A stretch of DNA of 64,000 bases, taken from assembly GCA_029718625.1 (NCBI GenBank), contig CM056376.1, positions 107,661,105-107,725,104 of the forward strand, read 5' to 3'. How positions within the stretch are numbered: position 1 is the first letter of the stretch; every line of letters starts with the position of its first letter. The translations under genes and the position numbers were made by a program. The notes under the pieces are model-generated. The model saw nothing but the letters and a program-made list of their open reading frames with translations. It searched no databases and was not told the origin of the DNA. This document shows positions 51,166 to 63,000 of the stretch, piece after piece. The DNA comes from Synaphobranchus kaupii (Eukaryota; Chordata; Actinopteri; Anguilliformes; Synaphobranchidae).

Positions 51166-53261
51166 ACACTGTGTGGTGCAAACGTCACTTGTATGAGTTT
51201 AGGCTGTCTCTTCCTACAGCACTTCCTTTGGAGGGTATGCTTTACTGTATAAGTGTGGCATCAGCATGGAAACCCACTAAGAGTTTGTGACCTATCTTCT
51301 GGAGGTGTACTGTAAATAAACATACTGTAACATGGTCACTACATCCTTGGGAAATGTGCTATGAACCAAACATAGCTAAATAGTCAAGAAAGTATCAGCC
51401 CAGTGTACATTATCTCCATGAGCTAATGCTGAGATTTTCACTGCCATCAGCAAGAGCAATGTGTTTGTGTGTTTAAAGTTCATGAAGCCCTCGAAGGGAG
51501 CATTTTATTTTCTTTCTCCATTCACCTAGCAAACACAAACGGTCTGTACCCTACTTTCTGCTGGCAAACATGAGAAGTGTGTTTTCTTTTACTTTATCTA
51601 CAAGTCTCTGGTTTGTTTAGGAATTGATACGTAAGACAAGCCCCAGAGGAAAAACAATGAATACATTTCTGTTGTTCCAAAGCAAACTCACCCAGTGGAT
51701 GTGTGGCCAATCAGAGCGCTCCTTGGGTGTCTTCCTTCACTGTATATTTCCTTCCTCCATTCTAAAGGAAACCTACAACAGTCTCCCCTAAATATTTTCA
51801 ATCACTCTGTAACATGAATTTGGAATAGTTGATGACTTTGGCTCCTGGTAAATTAAAAAACGTTACATGAAAACCTACAGCAAGCAGGCATGGGTCAGGG
51901 AGTAAAAAGTGTCAGAAAAAAAATATTTAAAGTACATCTGAACCCAGAATATATCACTGCTCAATGCATATTCGTCCATAGTTTTTTATTTTATTTTTCT
52001 GTGCACAGTTGAAATTCCTCTCTCATACAGCATTGAAAGAGACCTGGCGGCACGGTACTCAATGCTGAAGTTGTACAAGTTATGTACTCTGCACTCCAAA
52101 GAATGGCCAGAAAATGAGCACATCTGGGCTTCTTAGTTGCTCAGGTTGGACAGGTTCTGGGCAGAACAACAGGCTGAGTCCTGTAGCTCAGACCTGCTAG
52201 TTTTATTCTGGGATATATCACCAGTGTGTCATAAGCCCACAGTGAAGAAGAACTTTAGTTTGGTTACCACTGCATAAGTGATTCCCTGCTGCTCAGCAGG
52301 AGCCTACAGGTGACCTGTTCTATCCAGTAAGATTAACCTCTTCCTCAGTGCTGCTGGCTCTCATTGTAATACACTGTGTATAACTGTGTATAAGAAGGTT
52401 GTTCATGGGCAAGCATGTTGATGGTGGCGTGCCCATTCTCAGTTGTAGTGTGCCCTCTATGGGTGTGGATGATAATCAGTGATGCAAAATAATCTGCAGA
52501 TTCCCAAACAGATTCACAATAGACAAAAAATGCTGAAAGAAGACCAAATCTTTTTTTTTTTTTTTCTCTCTGAATTGTAATTGTGGGGAAACACTTTTCC
52601 GGAAAAGCTATAAAGTATCACCCAGTTATGTCCAAAACAAGCTTAGAGTCCTACAGCCTAATGGGGGTGCTTCATTTGATTTAAAATAGGCAGAAAATGT
52701 CTGAATATGCTGAACTAATGAAAAGGACTGCCAAGTATTTAATCAATGGGTACAGAAAGGAGGCAGTGCTTGTGATTGTTGGAGAGTAAATTCCAGTAGA
52801 AAGAAAAACACACAGAGGGGGTCGGCGTGGTAACCTAGACTGTGCTGATTGACGTCTGTGCTGATGACCGGTGACGTTGTGACTGCTTGTCTGGGACATG
52901 GAGGAATTGGTAAATTCTCCGGTTTTTTTTCAGGGTCGTTGGATGGTTGTAATCAGTGGCTTGCCATATCAGCAGGCCATGTGAGTCATCAGCAAAAGCC
53001 TTGTTTAAATCACAGTCAGATGTTGTTTGAGACTTGGTCGTCCCCCTGGACTAATTGTTGAATACTTAATTAATGGTGGGGAACGTACACCACTGTGGTT
53101 GGCTCAGGGGATGGAGCCACATAGAGGAGGCCTCATGTCCTCAATTTACCTTCAAAATCAAATCAAACAAAATCAGTGTTAAATTGTACTCCGGGTCTCA
53201 GACAGAATTGGCAAATTGGTAAATAAGTGAACACAGACCTGGATCTATGTTGATAAAGCAA
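51166..53261. other. svep1 intron 3, no exon
   Basis: Unique sequence with one T-run (52551-52565). No gene or clear repeat recognised. Confidence 0.5.
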
Positions 53262-53375
53262 CTCCCATTTTAGAAGTGCAGATCTAGGATCAGGTCTCCC
53301 CTGTCCATATCCTAACCTTACCCGTTATGAGATAAAAGTTTGAGCTGTTCTTAGATCAGCAGTCCTCCTCAGAGA
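53262..53375. mobile_element. Short MITE-like repeat (gatctaggatcag / cttagatcag)
   Basis: gatctaggatcaggtctccc at the left and gagctgttcttagatcagca at the right are imperfect inverted ends of a type widespread in fish. Limits are approximate. Confidence 0.45.
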
Positions 53376-56097
53376 TGCTTTATGAAAACAATCGTTGGGC
53401 TTACAGCAGCACTCACCTCTCTGCATCCTGCGTTCAGGGTTATGATTATGCAGAGATTATGAATACATGGTGGAATGTAGTGATTAGTGTTGACCAATTA
53501 GACAGTTCTGTTTGTGTCCCAGACTACAGATGAATACTGTTTATGTCTGATTTTGAAGCCAAATTGAGGACATCACCGAGCTACGATAGCACCCAAGGAG
53601 CTATTAGCACTATGTCGCTGTGATACGTATAGACCTTTTCCCAGTACACAGACTTAAAGCCTACTTCTCATTTCCTTCTGCTGTGTATGTGTCTGTTGTT
53701 CTGTCCACGGTCAGAGTTTTATTAGAGCTGGGAGAGGAATGCCTGTCCTGAGGTTTGTCCGCGTCTTTAGCAGTTCGAAAAGTGCATTAGCTATTTTCAG
53801 ACTCGGGTCTGGATTCAGGTGGGGGATATAATCCTTTTTTTATTCCCATGCACTGGGGAATTTTTTGGGGGAGATCTGCCCATTCATTACGCATTCCAGA
53901 TCATCCCACGCCATCGCACCCCCTGTTCATGTCCCCACCTCCCCATCTCCTCACCTCTCCACCTCCCTGCTCCTCAGGTCCAGCCACAAAGCACAGAGCA
54001 GGATAAAGTAATGAATCTAAAGTGGGGCGGCAGCTGCACAGAGCAGGTATAATGTTACTGGACCAGGGAACCGATTCGCTCAGTCCTGACTGTGAGGCAC
54101 TGAGTAGCTGTCCAAATGGGTAGCATGTAGAAATGTTAGCAATGCAAGGCACCGTGGAGAGGTCTAGAATGTGAGCTAAGCAGGTAAACAAAATAGCTCC
54201 ACTGCCGCTGATGGTTTTAACAGACAGGTACTGATATTCTACATCTGTTTTGAGTTTATGGCCGAGTGTTTAAAAGGACTTTGCAGCCGAGGCCGGTCTT
54301 ATCACCTAATTCCACTTTTGTTTCTCTTGTGTGGGTCAGTTAACCCCATGCAAGGGAGAGAGGTGAGAAACGGGGGGGCTACATTTTCAGTGAGACTCAG
54401 CTGTTTGATTGAAGATCACTGCATTTCAATGTGACTTAAAACACTATGAGCTACACCTTTCCTTATGGAGTGACCAAAAAAACTGGGCCACATACTACAG
54501 ATGTGTGTGTGTGTGTAGACCTGTAATAATAAACATAGTAATCATAGCTATTCAATTCATAATGCGTTCCCCACAGAGTAATATAGGCAATAAGGTAAAT
54601 AAATAAAAGACCAGTAAATAAATAAATATGTATTTTTAAAAAAAAAGGCCATTTGCAGTAATAAAGCATTAGACATTTTGTGATTATAGTCCTCTGCAGC
54701 CCATTTTAGCAACAGCATAGCACGTGTCTACTTTGGCTTTAAGGTAGATGCAGAAGAGTGGGGGGCAGAGTTAGGGCAGAGTAACAATTCTGAGCTGGCG
54801 TTCACTATTACGCTGTCCATACAGTACATAATAACACCGCCAGCTAACTCAGTTAACAGGATGTCTGAAAGTTAAACACAAACATGGGGAGTGATTCTTT
54901 CCCCCCCCAGTATTATCAAAATTCCAGAAGCTGGAAGGAAGGAAGAAGAAAAAAAAACTTGCTGGTCAATGTTCCATGTTAGCAGGACTGTTTATTTGCT
55001 TTTCAGATTGGCTTTTGCTTATTGCCACTCAACCTTATGATTCAAAAGAATGCATGAATATGAATGAGAGAGAGAGAGAGAGAGAGAGGAAAGGATGTGA
55101 AGCGCAAGTGAAGGGGAGAGACAGATGGATGGAAAGAGAGAGAGATGGAGAGACCGAGGAGGCCCTGCAGTATTGTCTGGTATGAACCGCTGTGGCTCTT
55201 GACTGGCTCGCCGTTGCGTATCAGCGATGCGGATCCTGCACGTGCAGGTCTTTGGCAGCCGTGACGCGGCCACAGTTGCCAGTAATCTATGCCAGCTGAT
55301 CATGGGGGGGGGGAAGTGGGCGCCATTTATTTCCTTAAAGCCCAAACTGTAAATATTTGCTCGCGACTGGATTGCTGAGAATCTCAGAGGAAGCCCAGAG
55401 GCAGACATAAATCCAGCACTCATGCACAAGTGACAGAGCGAGGGAGGTGGGGGGGGGGGGGGGGGGGGGGGGGGTCTTGTGAAATATTGGAGAGCTCCAG
55501 AGGATTTGATAAACTGCCCCTTTCCCGTAACTTGCAACACGTGTGAATACACTGTAAAATACAATCGAGAAGTTCACCCAGAAAAAGGAAAACAAAAACA
55601 CAAGAATGCGCTTGAACCCGGCTGACCTTTGATTTGTCCGTACGCGTGCTGCTGATATCATCCCTCTCCATTTCCGTGGCTCCAGACGGTCTTTTAGAGA
55701 GGGACGCAGAGGCGGTCGAGCAAAACCCCAGTTTGCGCTTCCTCTCCTCCGACACCCGTGGAAAAAAAAACGAGAGAAATGCAATAATTCCTGCACGTGT
55801 GAAAGCCGGTCCCGGAGGAGCCCAAGTCCGGTTTGGTTTTGTCACTGACAGTGCATTCACCCTGAACCCCGGCAGGCCAGTGACCCATTGCGAGCTGTCC
55901 CACCTTGGGCCCCCTCCATCGTAACTGTGCCCTGTTCCTGGAGCAGCACTGGGATGGAATAGGGACGGTTTGACTTTGGCAAAGGCTTTGACAAAACAAA
56001 TTCAGGGCAAATACTGTGTGTGATCGGAGCATTTTCTGAAAGTCCTTTCAGCCGATCCAGTAGAATGGCACTTCTGTTAGCAATAGAAATGGGCCCT
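53376..56097. other. svep1 intron 3, no exon
   Basis: Contains GA runs (55064-55090, 55134-55145) and a G27-class run (55448-55474). Proline-rich and coiled-coil-like open frames here come from those tracts. Confidence 0.5.
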
Positions 56098-56315
56098 GCA
56101 GCTGGCAGTGTAGCATCATGGTTAACTTGGCTTGCGACTGAAAGGATGTAGGAACGATTCCCAGGTGGGGTGCTGCTCATATACCCTTGAGCCAGGTACT
56201 TAACCTGCATTCCTCTCATAAAATATGTACCTGTACGAATGGATTGTATGTAAAAAGAAGCTTTGTAAGTCACTATGGATGCCTAAAGTGCCTGAAAGTA
56301 TAAATGCATTTAAAA
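56098..56315 (+). repeat. tRNA-derived SINE, diverged copy
   Basis: ctggcagtgtagcatcatgg, atacccttgagccaggtact, taacctgcattcc and gtaagtcactatggatgcct follow the same order as the SINE at 14901, with more substitutions and a shortened tail. Confidence 0.75.
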
Positions 56316-56392
56316 AACACACCAGACAACATTCCTGTAATTATTATTTTACTTCAACAATTTAATAGTGCAACCCTTTTAGAGAGTAGTTG

Positions 56393-56786
56393 GGCAATTC
56401 CATGGTAACGGAATTACAATTTTGGCCTTACGTTTACTTGCTCTGGATAAGTCATAAAGCCTAACTGATTATAAAAAGCTTTATAACTTCAGATGATACC
56501 CCTGCTATCATATCAAAATAAAAAATTGGAAACTTCCTGCATGTGGAAGGAAAAATAAAAAAATAACACCCAATTTTCTGCCGTAATTCCGTTACCAATG
56601 CTTTTTCGGTCTTGGACCCTTCCACAGGCAGGAAGTTTCCAATTTTTTATTTTGATATGATAGCAGGGGTATCATCTGAAGTTATAAAGCTTTTTATAAT
56701 CAGTTACGCTTTAAGACTTATCCACAGCAAGTAAAATTAAGGCCAAAATGTCTGTGAATTGTAATTCCGTTACCGCGGAATTGGCC
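56393..56786. mobile_element. 394-bp palindromic MITE with AGTT flanks
   Basis: The arms gggcaattccatggtaacgg ... ttggaaacttcctgcatgtg and the complement of cacaggcaggaagtttccaa ... ccgttaccgcggaattggcc are near-perfect inverted copies over ~170 bases each. agtt is present on both outer sides (56389-56392 and 56787-56790), possibly a 4-bp target duplication. No coding capacity. Confidence 0.8.
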
Positions 56787-58419
56787 AGTTTTGTTATTGT
56801 GCGACACATCTGCTGTGGATCTATGTGCCTTGCTAACCATTTCTGTACATAAATTCAACTGCCAACTGTGTTTATTTAGGCAATGCAAGCTCTTCATGGG
56901 GGGCAGTAATGGAAAATAAAGACCAGAAGCTTGTCAGAGGAAGCAATAGAATAAATGTGTTTATTTTCCTTGAATATTTGCAGCACATAACCCTGGATAA
57001 ACGTTTGTCTCGTGGCTTGCACTGTACCCGGCGGGGTTATGTAAACCTTTCCATGAATGATCTCTTCCTATACAGTATATGCGAGGGAAATTTGCGCGAC
57101 AGTGTAATCTGTTATGAGAATATATGGCGGCAAGCCAACTGAAATGGGCTTTCTAAAAACCTTCAAGAGTTGCTCAATGTCATTCCATCCCGACATTTGG
57201 CAGAGGAGGATAATACTTGAGATTCTCTAAGGATAGGAAAGGTTAAGAGGGGCTTCCCATTCTTAAATTAATTGGGACAGACCCGAAGAAGGTTTTGGGG
57301 TGATTTATGAGAGATCACTGCAGATCCTCCATTTCCTGTTGATGGGTGTGATTAATGTGCTTTAACTGACAGTTAGTACGTCCAGTCAATGTGTCTGACC
57401 TGCCTCCATAACCTCCTGATAAACTAGAGCAGCAGCTCTGTGACTACACATTTTCCAGCACTTCCTATTGCACTCCTGTTTGAGGCTTGTGTATATAAAT
57501 AGAAGTGATACTGACTTTAAGTGGAGATTTGTTTAGAGAAGTAGCCCCCCCCCCCCCCCCCCCTCCCAAAAAAGGTTTTGTCTTCCATCAATTTCAGTTG
57601 TACAGAGAGAGAAAGGAGAAGTAGAAATTTAATCTAAAATAGGTTACCCCCCACCGCCTCCCCCCCACAATCATCCCAACCCCCTGTGCAGAGAACATAT
57701 GGATCTCGTCCCAGCTGCTTGATCTATGAGTTTGAGTGTCATGCAGAACTGGGGGGGGGGGTGGGCTTTGAGCCTGCAAAATCAAAAACCTGTCAGATAG
57801 TGTAAGAACACACTATCTGAGAGGTCATACCCATACTACCGCCCCCTATAAAAATGAGCCCCTTAAAGAAGTGACTGACGGTTTTGAATGAAAAGTGGGT
57901 CAAGGACATTCTGTGCCTTTCTTAGGACATTCCCCCCGTGTTGTTTTGAGTGCATTGCTCTTAGCACAGTTCTGCAGCGAGGCCCCGCCCCCTGTAGGAG
58001 AGTGCCGTTGATATCCGGCCTATAAGAAGACCAGTAACTCCCCACGCCGGGTTTCCAGGGCGACAGTAGAACCTGGCAGTGACATTGACGCCCCTCCCAA
58101 TCTCTCTAGCTCCACTAGCCCCTCCCAGTCAACTACCACCAGCCATAAAAAAGATTTACTTTATTGCTTAGTATGAAGTAGCTCTTGTACACTGGAGAAA
58201 CACCCCTTGTTAAATCCGCTCTAATTCCTCCAGACTCAGGGCTGAGGCGGGGCCGGGCCGGGCGGAACGAGAGCGGTGTCGGTGGCGCACGCAGTCTGCC
58301 AGACGCCTGAGACCCTTCAGCTTTGCTCCCAATCTCACCCCCATAGCTCGAGCGCTACCTCCTCACAACCGTGCTGCTGTTCGTCTCCTCAGAGGAAGTC
58401 CTTTTCTTTTGCTCCCTCT
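56787..58419. other. svep1 intron 3, no exon
   Basis: C18-class run (57546-57563) and G10 run (57752-57761). No gene recognised. Confidence 0.5.
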
Positions 58420-58985
58420 GCCTCTCTCTCTCTCTCTTTCTCCCCTCCTCTCTCCTCCAAACTTGCTCACTCTCTTCTCTCTCTCTCCCCTCCTCTCTTC
58501 TCCAATCTTGATCACTCTCCTCTGTCTCTCTCCCCTCCTCTCTCCTCCAATCTTGCTCACTCTCCTCTCTCTCTCTCCTCCTCTCTCCTCCAATTTTGCT
58601 CACTCTCCTCTCTCTCTCTCCCCTCCTCTCTCCTCCAATCTTGCTCTCTCCTCTCTCTCTCTCTCCCCTCCTCTCTCCTCCAATCTTGATCACTCTCCTC
58701 TCTCTCTCTCTCCCCTCCTCTCTCCTCCAATCTTGTTCACTCTCTTCTCTCTCTCTCCCCTCCTCTCTCCTCCAATCTTGCTCACTCTCCTCTCTCTCTC
58801 TCTCCTCCTCTCTCCTCCAATCTTGCTCACTCTCCGTCTCTCTCTCCCCTCCTCTCTCCTCCAATCTTGCTCACTCTCCTCTCTCTCTCTCTCCTCCTCT
58901 CTCCTCCAATCTTGCTCACTCTCCTCTCTCTCTCTCTCCTCCTCTCTCCTCCAATCTTGCTCACTCTCCTCTCTCTCTGTCATTC
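58420..58985. repeat. CT-rich minisatellite, ~45-48-bp unit, about 12 copies
   Basis: The unit contains cctcctctctcctccaatct, tgctcactctcct and a variable CT run. Copies are recognised by the recurring ccaatcttg (first variant near 58457, last near 58956). Serine-leucine-proline open frames on both strands are artefacts. Confidence 0.93.
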
Positions 58986-59602
58986 TCTCCCTTCCCCTCT
59001 TTTCCTTTATTCTCATTTTCTCTATCACTCTCTCTCGTTCTCTCTCTCTCTCTTTTTCTCATTATCACTCTGTCTGAAAGGCTTGTTTATATTACTCCCT
59101 GAGGCGTGAGGTGTAGGATTCTTCAGTTGGAGGTGATGAAGTGGGGACACACGCTCTGGCAGAGGCCCCAGTATTGGGCTGTTTGGGGGGTGTGTTTGGA
59201 GTGAAAGGGGGATTTGAGGGTTGTGCAGGAAATGAGCAGCTGCTCTCAGGAATTAACTACCCCCCCCCCCCCCCGCTCCCCACTCTCCAGACCCCAACAT
59301 CCTACCATCTGGGCCCCCCATCAATACTGTGGCAGGAGTCACAGGGAATGCGGGTGAATGCGGCCCCTCCCCATCCCCCCACCATGTCTATCTCCACCCC
59401 CTTTTCCTAAACCAAGTAGACCCCCCAAGAGTGGAAATGTAGACAGAGAGGAATGAGGACATGCTTCGCAGGTGATCAGAAACATGCAGTTTGTTTATCC
59501 TGAGTTTAGCCTGAGTCACGGGGTCAATGACCTTTCAACACTGCTGATTTCCAGAAATACCAGGGAAAGAGTCTGTCTCTCAGAGCTATCGTTGCTAACA
59601 AC

Positions 59603-59606
<4 letters not shown>
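58986..59606. other. svep1 intron 3, no exon
   Basis: C16-class run at 59261-59273 and further CT-rich flank. No gene recognised. Confidence 0.5.
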
Positions 59607-59645
<39 letters not shown>

Positions 59646-59679
59646 TGTGTGTGCAGGCGTGTGTGTGTGTGTGTGTATG

Positions 59680-59723
<44 letters not shown>

Positions 59724-59725
59724 TG

Positions 59726-59772
<47 letters not shown>
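59607..59772. repeat. GT / GTGC / GA compound microsatellite
   Basis: GT runs, then about ten gtgc units (59682-59724), then GA runs. Confidence 0.95.
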
Positions 59773-59777
<5 letters not shown>

Positions 59778-60732
59778 CAGAGAGAGGGAGAGAGAGAGAA
59801 ATGCAAACTCTCAATGCAAATCTCTCTCTCCCTCTCTCTCTCAGAGTGAATCAAATGAAGACCAGAGATGGGCAAAATAATGGCCCTGCGGCCATATCTC
59901 CTCCCCCAACCCTGGCCTCCGCTTCAGAGTCCAGGAAATGATGGCTGTAGCCTTCCTCAGTCAGACTAACTGTCCCCCACCCCTCAAAAACTGTGGATCA
60001 GGACCCAATGACCCCATTTGAATTAAACGTGCACAAGATACAGAGCACGCGCATGCAGATGTCATGACACGTGTTAAAAACATGTTCATTTCATAACTGA
60101 ATATGCTTTGTCAGGCTACATTTTAATCATCTGGGTGGATCCCAGATAATCTATTTGCTCGTAAAGTTTTGGGGAACCTCTGCCCTGCACGTGTACCGCA
60201 CGCCATTGCAGGGAGATGCACTGCGGGTCGATGGCCTATGTGACAGTCAGCGAGCTTCTGTGTGCCGCTCTAGTGTCGGGCCATTAGTGCGAGGGTCAGA
60301 GTGTCAGCGGCTATTTCTCTGCCGACGGCTCCGATCGGTGTGCCCTCGGATTCCCCAGTTTGACCTCTGACACCAGTGGGAACGGGAAGTCCTTTGAAAG
60401 GAAGAGTGCCGTGAACCAAATTAATCTCCCTCAGACTTTTTCCCCTTTCTCTGTGTATTACACAAAGTGAAAAGGCGAGAGGTGGCTTCGTCAGAAATAA
60501 AATAAGTGTTACCAGACAGCACAGCTATGTTCTCGTTATTCTTATTGAGTTTATTGCCCAGAATTCTTTAGCATATCCTGCTGAGACCTGGCAGATTTGT
60601 TTGACACAATACAAGTGTATTGGGAAAATGTTTTCAAAAATATTATTTAATTCATTTTTTATTGTTTATTAGGATCCCAATTAGCTGCACACTATAGTGT
60701 ACAAGCTAGTCCTCCTGGGGTCCTAATCAAGT

Positions 60733-60861
60733 AAATTTTTATTGAATGTCCCTTGTAGTGTAGGTTTCAGCATAGTGGAATATATAGTTCTTGAAATTAA
60801 GAACAGAGACTCATGTCCCCTACAGGGGACAGAAATGAATTGCCAGGTCTTATGAGGATAT
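60733..60861 (-). repeat. Dispersed repeat family B, third copy (inverted)
   Basis: On the minus strand it reads ataagacctggcaattcatt, tcccctgtaggggacatgag, ttaatttcaagaactatat and gaaacctacactacaaggga, matching 19750-19876. Confidence 0.7.
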
Positions 60862-62754
60862 GGGGACAGGGCAGACATCTCATTGGTGGTGTACAAAACG
60901 AGAAGACTCTTCCCTTCCACTTATTAAGAGTCACGGTTTCACCTCAACTTCTTTTCCAGGTTAGAAGTCTGAATCATTTATTCCATTTTGGTAAGTGGCT
61001 TAACAGTGCTGCCCAGGTTGCATTGATCTGGTTGAGTAAGGCACTTTGCCTTGTATGGCAGTGTGCAATGCGTGTGTCTGTTACAGGAACAACATGTTTA
61101 CTACTGCGCATACATTTCAGCGTGCGTGTGAAGAATGTTGGCAGCTTTTCTGCTGGGTTTCTTTCAGAAAAAGGGAAGCGTGTGTGTGTGAGTGTGTGTG
61201 ATGAAATAGTTTTTGTTCCCTTTTCTCCAAGGAAAGGAGTAGGATGAGAATAGTTCTGTGGAATCCTTGAATATGGCCAAGTGGTCACCGAGAGACCAGC
61301 AATTCACCTCAGTCTAAAATTATCCTTCTGAACGATTTCTGCCTCCATTCTTTCTTTCAGAGAGACAAAAATTTTAAACATTTGTGACTATAATGTACAC
61401 TAGGCTCTTAGTGGCTGACTAAGTGCTTTTTGAATAATCTGCAATATATACAATACATTTTAAAAGATTTTGAACAACAAAAAGCGATAACTTTCATGAT
61501 TTTTAATTCTTCACTCAGACAAACATTGGAAAAAAGTTCCCCTCATTCAATGATGGCCATGAAATTCAAACAGGCTTTTTATAGGCGTCAGTATTTCTCT
61601 GTCGCGAATAAAAAAAGACATCCTAAGCAGATGTGCTGGGGGATTCTCTTGGATGTTCCTGTTTTGTTTCCGCTGTTGTGTTTTTTCTTCTTTCATGAAA
61701 TAGACTGCAGGTCTGTGCCCATGTCATCTGCAACTTTGGCGGCAGAGTTTGCATTCCAAGCGCAGATAAACCATTCTGCACTCACTCACTCACTCACTCA
61801 GGCCCCGAGAGGTACAGAGACAATAAAACTAGATCTGCTTCCTGTAAGAGAAACGGCAGTGTTTTAAACTGTTGAAGAGGAGGGGAAAAGCATTTGAGGT
61901 TTACTTTTTGTGTCCTTGCATGCGCTTTTCTTGCAAGCTAATATTGAAATAATTAAAAGTGAATTGTTTATTAATCAGAGCACCCCCATTTCTGTTTCCC
62001 AGTTTACTCACTCAAAATGCATATTTGAGAATGGCTTGACAACCATGTGAAACCATGAAACTAGCTACTTTCAAACATTGCAAAGTAAAGAAATTGCTGT
62101 GAAATATATTTATCATGACATTTTCCAAAAAGGTCAAGTATTTACAATACAGTTTCATATATTCCATTTGTATATTCCAGGTGTGGTATTGCGTCAATTG
62201 TACTATAGTCCCTCTGTACAGTCGGGTTAGTAATACGCAAGCAAATATACTCTAGCACAGAAATGTATGCGAATAATTGTTTTCTTTCATCAGACAGCCA
62301 TTTTCTTCCTGTGTAGTCCTGAGTGCTGTTCGGGCAATTACTAAACAAGACGCGAGGGTTAAACGCACGGTGGTTGGTTCTACTGTAAGTGAAGCGTTGT
62401 AAGCCCTCTCTAGTGTGCGATCTGAAACGCAGCGAGGCTTAATTGCTTCCCCTTGGTTTCCTGGAGGGACTTGCAGGCTTGAAACTCATTACAAGACATT
62501 TATGCCACCGTGCCGATGGAATGGAAAACAGCTATTTCCTTTAATTAGCCCCACTATGATGGGATTTTAGTTCCTAACACATTTTTAAGTCGTTCATTTA
62601 AATTAATCTAGATTTGTGGCACAGAATCTCATCCAGGTATGGGGGTGACTGTTTGTTCAAAAAGAATGGACCAAAACTGAGATTGGAATCACCCTTTGAA
62701 TATTGGATTCTTTACCTTTCATTGTTGTCAAATGTTTACAGTAGGTTTTAAGAG
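60862..62754. other. svep1 intron 3, no exon
   Basis: No gene recognised. Open frames of 144-145 codons at 60813-61247 and 61430-61867 have no family signature and no codon or splice support. Confidence 0.45.
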
Positions 62755-63000
62755 TCAAAGTACCTATACAGAATAACAACTAAATCCAGTCATTTTGAAT
62801 AAACAGCAAGCATACAAATGTATCCCACATGCGTTGAATTACTTGTTTGAAGCATGGGTCTCTTTGCTTAATTTGTGTTTTATTTGTGAACAGTTTTCGT
62901 CAGTTTGCTTTGTGACATTTCGCAGATGTGTGGCCATTCAACCGTTTGCTTTTAAAGCAGAGTATAAATTCAATAAATCATGATAATAATAATCTCTAAA
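62755..63000 (+). repeat. Ancient dispersed repeat (family C), copy 2
   Basis: aactaaatccagtcattttg, catgggtctctttgctta, gacatttcgcagatgtgtgg and ttcaataaatcatgat align in order with 46745-47010. Confidence 0.55.

Noticed and set aside
58276..59109. Up to 222-codon Ser/Leu/Pro frames and 169-codon Arg/Glu frames
   Set aside because: Both strands of one CT minisatellite are open because the unit lacks stops. Not a protein.
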